DNA from: DATDAH01 sp036525535
GTDB taxonomy: Bacteria; Actinomycetota; Acidimicrobiia; Acidimicrobiales; DATDAH01
Assembly: GCA_036525535.1 (NCBI GenBank)
Contig: DATDAH010000142.1
Span: 1-12,169, forward strand
Direction: 5' to 3'
DNA: 12,169 nucleotides
Each line of letters opens with the position of its first letter. Within the stretch, counting starts at the first letter, position 1. A program made the translations under genes and the position numbers. A model generated the notes under the pieces. The model saw only the letters and a list, made by a program, of their open reading frames with translations. It was not told the DNA's origin and did no database searches. This document shows, one piece after another, positions 6,704-12,169 of the stretch.

Positions 6704-8887
6704 TCAGGCGCTGGTGACGTCGACGGTGAAGGGCCGCGGCGCGTTGGGGTCGGGGTGTTCGACATCGCCGGTCACCGTCACCGTGGTGGCGGTGGGGCCG
6801 ACGAGGAAGGTGACGTCGCCGGGCTCGACCCGGAACCGGAGATCTACGCCGTGGAAGCCGAGACTCGTCGCCGGGATCGTGAAATGAACGCGCGCGGTCT
6901 CCCCCGCCTCAGCTCCCACCCGGTGGAACGCCACCAGGCGCCGGGCCGGGACACCGACGGAGGCCAGCTCGTCACGGGCGAAGACCTGAATGACCTCCTC
7001 GCCCTCCCGATCGCCGGTGTTGGTGAGCGCCACGTCGATCACCGTCTGGCCCGTGGTCGACCCGGCGGCCACCGCGACATCGTCGTAGGACCAGCTCGTG
7101 TAGGAGAGTCCGTGGCCGAACGGGAACAGGGGGGCCACCGGCCCGTCGGCGTAGTCCCCGTACATCAGGCTTCGTCCGCCGCCGTGGTGGTGCCCGGGGT
7201 AGCCCCCGACCTGGCCGACGCGGTGCAGCAGGGACACGGGGAGCCGACCGCCGGCGTCGACGTCGCCGGAGAGCACGTCGACGAGGCCCCGTCCCCCCTC
7301 GTCGCCCGGGAGCCACGCCATCACCAGGGCTGCGGCGTGGGGCACGACCTCGGCGAGGGAATGAGCTCGCCCGCCGACCACGACGACGACCGTCGGCACA
7401 CCCGAGGCCGCGGTCGTCGCGATGAGGTCCAGCTGCTCGGGCGGCAGGCGGAGGTCGCTGGCGTCGCGGAACTCCCCGGAGGTGTCCTCCTCCGACATGC
7501 CGCTCTGGCCCCCGACGACGACGACGGCCACGTCGGCGCCGTCGAGGTCGTCCACGACCTCGTAGCGCTCAGCCAGTGCCTCACGGGGTGCCGGCACCCG
7601 CCGGGCGATCCGGCGGAGGTCGTTCGGGGCGACCACGTCCGCGACGACCTGGTCGACCGCGAGGTGGATGGACCGGCCGGGGTAGGAGTAGTCGCCGTAG
7701 AGCCGGCGGGTGTCCGTGGCCGACGGCCCGAGCACCGCGACGCGCGCTCCCGGCGCGAGGGGCAAGGTGCCGTCGTTGGTCAGCAGCACGATCGACCGGG
7801 CGGAGGCCCGACGGGCCAGGGCGACGTCCTCGGCGGTCTCGATGCCCTCGGCGGCCTCGGTGCCGACGTACCGCTCGTCGAACAGCCCGAGCGCCAACTT
7901 CTCCTCGAGGACCCGACGGCACGCTTGGTCGACGACCGCCTCGTCCAGCCGTCCGGACCGCACCTGGTCGGCGAGCGTGGCGTAGTACACGGCTGACGGG
8001 AGCTCCACGTCGATGCCCGCTGTCAGCGCCATCCCGGCCGCCTCCTCGCGGTCGGTGACGATGTGGTGGAGCCCGTCGAGGTCGTCGATCGAGTAGTAGT
8101 CGGCGACGACGCAGCCCTGAAAGCCCAGCTCGCCGCGGAGGAGGTCGGTCATGATCTCCGGCGACCCCACGATGGGCAGGCCGTCGAGGTCGTTGTACGC
8201 GTTCATGACCGTGGCCAGTCCGGCCTCGTGGATGGCGGCACGAAACGGGACCGCCTCGACATCACGCAGGCGCCGCGGCCCGAGCACGACCTGGCCGTGG
8301 TTCAGGCCGCCCAGCGTGCTGGCGTGGCCCAGGAAGTGCTTGCCACAGCAGTCGACCCCCTGGCTCTGCACGCCGCGCACGTAGGCGACGCCCATGCGGC
8401 TCACCAGTTCGGGGTCCTCCCCGTAGGTCTCCTCGAGACGCCCCCACCGCGGGTCGCGGGCGATGTCGAGGACGGGCGAGAGCGCGAGGCGGGCACCGAC
8501 GGCGCGGACTTGCCGCCCGATGGCGACCGCGACCTCCTCCACCAGCACCGGGTCCCAGGTCGACGCGAGGCCGATGGCCTGGGGGAAGTTCGTGGCACCG
8601 GGGGCCATCAGCCCCGAGAGGGCTTCCTCGTGGGCCAGCGCCGGGATGCCCAGTCGGGTCCGGTCCTCGAGGAAGCGCTGGATCCGGTCGATGGCCTCGG
8701 CCGCGGGAACCGGATCGAACCCCGTGCCCGCGATGCGCGTGATCTGGCCGATGCCGTGCGACAGGTGCTGCGTCATCCGCTCGTCGTCGAGCTGGCCCTC
8801 CACGAGCAGGTCGGCGTACCAGACGCCCGTCAACTGGGCGGCCTTCTCCTCGAGCGTCATCTGCCCGAGGAGGTCGTCGACGTCCAT
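6704..8887 (-). CDS. Glycoside hydrolase family 3 (beta-glucosidase/beta-xylosidase-like), cytoplasmic
   Basis: A 727-residue protein with the classic three-part GH3 layout. The N-terminal TIM-barrel carries DPRWGRLEETYGEDP (about 145-159), KHFLGH (183-188), ATVMNAYND (about 225-233) and nucleophile Asp263 in CVVADYYS. The alpha/beta sandwich (about 360-560) has GEFRDASDLRLP, where Glu472 is the likely acid/base. It ends in FPFGHGLSYTSW and a fibronectin III-like domain (about 615-697). The family removes non-reducing beta-linked glucose, xylose or similar sugars. There is no signal peptide, so it acts inside the cell, probably on small imported glycosides rather than polymers. The ATG at 8887 shares one base with the stop of the upstream hydrolase gene, so the two are translationally coupled. 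Sugar specificity cannot be read off. Confidence 0.95.
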   Translation of the reverse strand: MDVDDLLGQMTLEEKAAQLTGVWYADLLVEGQLDDERMTQHLSHGIGQITRIAGTGFDPVPAAEAIDRIQRFLEDRTRLGIPALAHEEALSGLMAPGATNFPQAIGLASTWDPVLVEEVAVAIGRQVRAVGARLALSPVLDIARDPRWGRLEETYGEDPELVSRMGVAYVRGVQSQGVDCCGKHFLGHASTLGGLNHGQVVLGPRRLRDVEAVPFRAAIHEAGLATVMNAYNDLDGLPIVGSPEIMTDLLRGELGFQGCVVADYYSIDDLDGLHHIVTDREEAAGMALTAGIDVELPSAVYYATLADQVRSGRLDEAVVDQACRRVLEEKLALGLFDERYVGTEAAEGIETAEDVALARRASARSIVLLTNDGTLPLAPGARVAVLGPSATDTRRLYGDYSYPGRSIHLAVDQVVADVVAPNDLRRIARRVPAPREALAERYEVVDDLDGADVAVVVVGGQSGMSEEDTSGEFRDASDLRLPPEQLDLIATTAASGVPTVVVVVGGRAHSLAEVVPHAAALVMAWLPGDEGGRGLVDVLSGDVDAGGRLPVSLLHRVGQVGGYPGHHHGGGRSLMYGDYADGPVAPLFPFGHGLSYTSWSYDDVAVAAGSTTGQTVIDVALTNTGDREGEEVIQVFARDELASVGVPARRLVAFHRVGAEAGETARVHFTIPATSLGFHGVDLRFRVEPGDVTFLVGPTATTVTVTGDVEHPDPNAPRPFTVDVTSA

Positions 8888-10242
8888 CAGAAGTCGAGCT
8901 TCTCGGCCTCTCGCCTCATCTCCGCGGCGTCGTCCGGAAGAAGCCAGCCCTCGGTGACGAGCTCGTCCAGCCGGTGGTTGAAGCGCGCGAGGTACCCCGC
9001 CTTGTCGCCGTACAGCGCCCGCAGCTGCTCGGCGGCGAACGGCTCCTCGCAGCCGACGGTGAGCCAGGTCGGGGTGCCGTCGGCCCTGAGCAGGTTGGCG
9101 TGGAAGGTCGCGTGCGGCACGTCAAGCTGCACGCAGCGCACGCCGGCACGGGTGTTCCCGTGCTCGTCCTTGGTGAACAGCCCGTCGGGGCCGATCTCGA
9201 GCCGCTCGGCCCGGGGTGGGATGGTCCCCTCCTCCACCCACCGCACCAGGTGGTCGAGGCAGACCGAGAAGAGCTCGAAGTGGGGCAGGCTGTTCATGCG
9301 CGAGCCGAAGACGGCACCGTCCCCCGCCGCATCCTCACCGTGCTGGGCCTGCCACAGCGCGAGGTCATCGAAGGGCGCGTACCGGGTGCCCATGTGCGGA
9401 ACCGCGGCGAGCTCGTACAGCCGATACCGGTCGCCGGGCTCGTCGCTGTCCTCACGGCGGTAGGCACGACCTTCGTAGCCGGGGCGGAAGGAGTAGTCGG
9501 GAAGGGACACGTCGCCGTCGCTCATGACCTGCACCACGGGAACGCCGATGTCGCGGAACGGCTTGTAGGGGAACCCCGTGGGGAAGAAGCCGTCGTAGAC
9601 CGCCGACCCGCCCTCCCGGCGCTGCTGATCGTGCGCGTCCTCGATGAAGTAGCTGGTCACGCTGCCGGTCTGGGAGTGGCCGGCGAGGAGGACGCTGCGG
9701 ACCTCGAGCCCGGCGAACGGGCCCTCCGACCCTCGTAGGGCAGCGCCGACCTGAGCGAGGATCGTGCTGGTGGCTCGGTTCCGGCGCACCAGGTCGGACC
9801 AGAACGCGTTGTTGGCCTCGGGGTCGTCGAGGTGCAGGGCCAGGTCGAGATCCCCGCTGTCCGGGCCGTCGATGTCCAGGTCGGCGTAGCGGTCGGGGTT
9901 GGACGGCTTGACGTGGAGGTCGAGGGTCGTCTTCTGCGCAGCGACCTCGACCCAGGCGTGCCCGGACCGCAGGAGGTACGCGGCGGTGTAGATCCAGATC
10001 GGCTCGATGCCATGGAAATGCAAGGGCGCGACGACCACCGTGCCGCTGAACCGGGCGCGGTCGCGGGGTCGCCGCACCAGCACCGTCGTGGCATAGGCGT
10101 GGCCGTCCTCGACGCCGGTGGCGACCCACTCCTCTTGCACGTAGTCGTGTTCCGCGATCGGAGGGGTCTCCGACGCGTACGGGGCGAAGACGGTCGAGCC
10201 GTCGTCCGCGAGGCGGCGGAGCTCGGCAGGGGTCACGGCCAT
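8887..10242 (-). CDS. Alpha/beta-hydrolase domain protein (GHSQTG type)
   Basis: A 451-residue protein of the group usually annotated 'alpha/beta hydrolase domain-containing protein' (I believe Pfam Abhydrolase_10). The nucleophile elbow is LLAGHSQTG with Ser190. Likely triad partners are Asp242 or Asp244 in VMSDGDV and His283 in VPHMGT. TGTVVVAPLHFHG-like sequence (about 67-78) is the early strand and oxyanion region. These proteins are probable esterases or lactonases of unproven substrate. There is no signal peptide or membrane segment. AAGGA lies 6 bases before the ATG at 10242. The gene begins 20 bases after the CocE-type gene ends and overlaps the glycosidase start by one base, so it is mid-operon. 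It may remove an acyl group from the compound deglycosylated by its neighbour (inference). Confidence 0.85.
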   Translation of the reverse strand: MAVTPAELRRLADDGSTVFAPYASETPPIAEHDYVQEEWVATGVEDGHAYATTVLVRRPRDRARFSGTVVVAPLHFHGIEPIWIYTAAYLLRSGHAWVEVAAQKTTLDLHVKPSNPDRYADLDIDGPDSGDLDLALHLDDPEANNAFWSDLVRRNRATSTILAQVGAALRGSEGPFAGLEVRSVLLAGHSQTGSVTSYFIEDAHDQQRREGGSAVYDGFFPTGFPYKPFRDIGVPVVQVMSDGDVSLPDYSFRPGYEGRAYRREDSDEPGDRYRLYELAAVPHMGTRYAPFDDLALWQAQHGEDAAGDGAVFGSRMNSLPHFELFSVCLDHLVRWVEEGTIPPRAERLEIGPDGLFTKDEHGNTRAGVRCVQLDVPHATFHANLLRADGTPTWLTVGCEEPFAAEQLRALYGDKAGYLARFNHRLDELVTEGWLLPDDAAEMRREAEKLDF

Positions 10243-10248
10243 GGTCTG

Positions 10249-10255
10249 TCCTTCT
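10249..10255 (-). promoter_or_regulatory. Ribosome binding site of the GHSQTG hydrolase gene
   Basis: The minus strand reads AGAAGGA, ending 6 bases before the ATG at 10242. It lies within the 20-base gap after the CocE-type gene. Confidence 0.65.
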
Positions 10256-10262
10256 GGTCGGG

Positions 10263-11999
10263 TCAGCGGGGGATGATCGGGAGGATCAAGCGGGAGGGGT
10301 GGAGGACGTCGTGGAAGAGGTGCTGGGTCGCCGGCTCCGTCTCCACATCGGTCGTGATGCGGCCGCCCGTGTTCGGGTTCGGCTCGTACGTCGGGTACTC
10401 GCTGGAGGACACGTCGAGACGAACACGGTGGCCCGCCTTCACGAGGACGCTCGTCACCCCCAGATCGATCCCGTACCGGTACGCCGCGCCCGGTAGCGGA
10501 GCGTGAGCCACACCGACGCTGGTGCGCACCACGCCCTGACAGAGGGGGACGGTGCGGCCGTCGGGGAAGACCTCGATGAGCTTGGCCGTGAAGTCGGTGC
10601 TGGGCGCCGACGACGAGGCCCAGAGCTCGAACGTCACGGGGCCGGTGATCTCGGTGTCCTCGACCAGGGGGTCGGTCGCGTAGACGAGTACATCAGCGCG
10701 GGCGGCCACGGCCTCGAGGTCGACCGGGTCGTCATAGGTCGGCCCGATCGCCATCGAGCCCGGGACCGGATCGGCCGGGTCGTAGACGTACTCGTCCGGC
10801 GGTTCGTCAGCTGGGGCCTCGCTCGACAGGGAGCGCTCACCGTCGGCGCCACGGAGGTACCAGGAGGTCCACTGCGTCCGGTCCAGCGGCCACTCCTCCT
10901 CCTCCCGCCAGACGTTCTCCCCCATCACGTAGATGCGGACGGGGGGCTCGTTGCCGTATTCCGGCAGCTCGCCCTTGAGGTGGTGGGCGAAGAACCGCAT
11001 GACGGGCGTCCCCGGACTGAAGTCGAAGAACAACGAAACGCCCGGGTCGGCATCGGGACGGACCTGCATCGTGTTGTGGTTCCACGGGCCGGCGATGAGG
11101 CGCTGGCTACGCCGCGTCTCCTCGGTCCGTCCGTAGCGCACCATCTTCGTGTAGCCGTCGAGGGTGCCCTTGGTGAAGTAGTCGTACCAACCGGTGAGGT
11201 GCAGGATCGGCAGGTCGATCTCGTCGAGGTGGTCAGCCGCGCTGGTCTGGCGCCAATAGGGGTCCCGCGGGTCCTCGTGGTCGCACCAGTCACGGAACCA
11301 CGGCGCCAGCTCCGCCAACTCGGCGATGTCCCGAAGGGGGCGGCGCCCGAACAAGGTCTCCGCTCCGTCCTTCGTCAGCTGGATGAACTGCGCCATGCCG
11401 TCGGGATCGCCGAGAGCACCACCGTCTTGCAGCCTCGCCAGTTCGGCGAACGCGGGCAGGGGTGGCTCCACCCCTCGTCGCTCCGCCTCGAAGGCGGTCA
11501 TCTGGGCGCTCCAGAGGACGGCCAGGCCCAAGGTCAGGACGCCGGGGGCGGAGAACCATCCGCCGACGGTCGCGTCCCAGGTGGACGTGAAGGGCGCGAG
11601 GCAGACGAGGTGCGGCGGACCGCCCATGGCGGCGGTCCACTGCGTCATGCCGCCATAGGACGCCCCATACATCCCGACCTTGCCGTTCGACCACGGTTGG
11701 GCAGCGGCCCACTCGACGGTGTCGTAACCGTCCTCGACGTCAGGGTGGATGGGAGAGAAGTCGCCTTCGGAGCCGAAGCGGCCGCGGCAGCTCTGGACCA
11801 CGACCGCGTAGCCCTGGGCCGCGATCATGCGCCCGAACATCGCCCCGAAGCCGTCCCGCGGGCTGTACGGGTAGCGCTGGACGAGGACCGGGTGGGGGCC
11901 GCCCGTGGCGGGGCGGAACACGTCGGTGCGGAGCCGGATGCCGTCGCGCATCGGCACCATCACGTCGTTGTCCTCGACGAGTTCGGCGGCGTCAGCCAT
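10263..11999 (-). CDS. CocE/NonD-family (X-Pro dipeptidyl-peptidase S15-like) serine hydrolase
   Basis: A 578-residue protein with the cocaine esterase/S15 layout. The N-terminus has VPMRDGIRLRTDVFRP (about 14-29), QRYPYSPRDG with a Tyr (43/45) near the oxyanion hole, and SCRGRFGSEGDF (70-81). The nucleophile is Ser114 in MYGASYGG, the acid Asp273 in LTGWYDYF, and the base His308 in GPWNHN, matching the order and spacing of the family. The C-terminal third (from about 350) is the jelly-roll PepX_C domain, with a conserved closing stretch HLFHDVLHPSRLILPI. Members hydrolyse esters or amides, including acylase and esterase reactions. The start at 11999 was chosen because AAGGA lies 5 bases upstream and homologues begin just before the VPMRDG motif; a longer frame to 12104 is translated sequence of the upstream gene in another frame. 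It overlaps that gene by 8 bases. Confidence 0.94.
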   Translation of the reverse strand: MADAAELVEDNDVMVPMRDGIRLRTDVFRPATGGPHPVLVQRYPYSPRDGFGAMFGRMIAAQGYAVVVQSCRGRFGSEGDFSPIHPDVEDGYDTVEWAAAQPWSNGKVGMYGASYGGMTQWTAAMGGPPHLVCLAPFTSTWDATVGGWFSAPGVLTLGLAVLWSAQMTAFEAERRGVEPPLPAFAELARLQDGGALGDPDGMAQFIQLTKDGAETLFGRRPLRDIAELAELAPWFRDWCDHEDPRDPYWRQTSAADHLDEIDLPILHLTGWYDYFTKGTLDGYTKMVRYGRTEETRRSQRLIAGPWNHNTMQVRPDADPGVSLFFDFSPGTPVMRFFAHHLKGELPEYGNEPPVRIYVMGENVWREEEEWPLDRTQWTSWYLRGADGERSLSSEAPADEPPDEYVYDPADPVPGSMAIGPTYDDPVDLEAVAARADVLVYATDPLVEDTEITGPVTFELWASSSAPSTDFTAKLIEVFPDGRTVPLCQGVVRTSVGVAHAPLPGAAYRYGIDLGVTSVLVKAGHRVRLDVSSSEYPTYEPNPNTGGRITTDVETEPATQHLFHDVLHPSRLILPIIPR

Positions 12000-12169
12000 G
12001 GCGTTCCTTCCGTTGGGCCACGAACGCGGCGACCGCGGCACGACTCGTGGGGGATTTGAGCAAGACGTCGAACTCGGTGTTCTCCCGCTGCCGGCCCGCC
12101 GCAATCGCCGGGGTAAAGGTCGCCGACAGCAGGCGCTTGCAGGCGACGAGCGAGTCGAGGGGGTGAACC
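11992..12169 (-). CDS. Enoyl-CoA hydratase/isomerase (crotonase) family protein, C-terminal part
   Basis: The last 58 codons of a gene entering from the right edge, not visible as a complete frame. The translation includes HPLDSLVACKRLLSATFTP, GRQRENTEFDVLLKSP and SRAAVAAFVAQRKERHG before the stop. The pattern of a Lys-Arg-Leu-Leu helix, then a Glu-Asn-x-x-Phe helix, then AAVAAFxxxR at the extreme C-terminus is typical of crotonases of about 250-270 residues, which hydrate or isomerise enoyl-CoA thioesters. The active-site region lies outside the window, so the reaction cannot be specified. The TGA (11994-11992) overlaps the start of the CocE-type gene by 8 bases, placing it first among the visible genes of the right operon. 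It implies that the operon feeds a CoA-thioester pathway. Confidence 0.78.
   Translation of the reverse strand, partial: VHPLDSLVACKRLLSATFTPAIAAGRQRENTEFDVLLKSPTSRAAVAAFVAQRKERHG
12005..12011 (-). promoter_or_regulatory. Ribosome binding site of the CocE-type gene
   Basis: The minus strand reads GGAAGGA, ending 5 bases before the ATG at 11999. It lies inside the last codons of the crotonase gene, a coupled arrangement. Confidence 0.7.

Noticed and set aside
8063..9463. A 466-codon plus-strand open frame across the glycosidase and GHSQTG hydrolase genes
   Set aside because: It spans the junction of two clear minus-strand genes and has shadow-type composition.
10503..12059. A 518-codon plus-strand open frame opposite the CocE-type gene
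   Set aside because: Antisense to a complete CocE-family protein; no domain recognisable.

Overview
This is a G+C-rich, gene-dense stretch of bacterial DNA. The base composition, ATG/GTG starts, tight gene overlaps and a probable F420-dependent luciferase-like oxidoreductase at the left edge point to a high-GC actinobacterium. The exact lineage cannot be fixed from the sequence. It reads as a catabolic (accessory metabolism) region. I see no tRNA, rRNA, CRISPR array, insertion sequence, phage gene, transporter or regulator gene.

Left block (about 1-4960, all minus strand). In transcription order it holds a TauD/TfdA-type Fe(II)/2-oxoglutarate dioxygenase (4127-4960), an NAD(P)-dependent aldehyde dehydrogenase (2607-4013), the large molybdopterin subunit of a xanthine dehydrogenase/CO dehydrogenase-family hydroxylase (268-2592), and the N-terminal part of a luciferase-like (LLM-class) oxidoreductase running off the left edge. 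The last three are nearly contiguous and look like one operon. The dioxygenase is separated from them by 113 bases that carry an operator-like dyad.

Centre (4961-6694). A 105-base divergent promoter region separates the dioxygenase from a plus-strand AMP-forming acyl-CoA ligase (5066-6694). The ligase promoter holds a second dyad whose 18-base core matches the one in front of the aldehyde dehydrogenase at 15 of 18 positions. This suggests that one repressor, encoded elsewhere, controls ligase and dehydrogenase together.

Right block (6704-12169, all minus strand, convergent with the ligase with only 9 bases between). In transcription order: the C-terminus of an enoyl-CoA hydratase/isomerase (crotonase), a CocE/NonD-type serine hydrolase, a second alpha/beta-hydrolase with a GHSQTG nucleophile motif, and a cytoplasmic family 3 glycoside hydrolase. 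Overlaps of 8 and 1 bases and a 20-base gap make this a tightly coupled operon.

Taken together the window encodes enzymes that remove sugars (GH3), cleave esters or amides (two hydrolases), oxidatively cleave or hydroxylate (dioxygenase, molybdenum hydroxylase, LLM oxidoreductase), oxidise an aldehyde, activate an acid as its CoA thioester and hydrate an enoyl-CoA. That is consistent with breakdown of a glycosylated or esterified organic compound through CoA intermediates. The substrate is unknown and the pathway is an inference from gene content.
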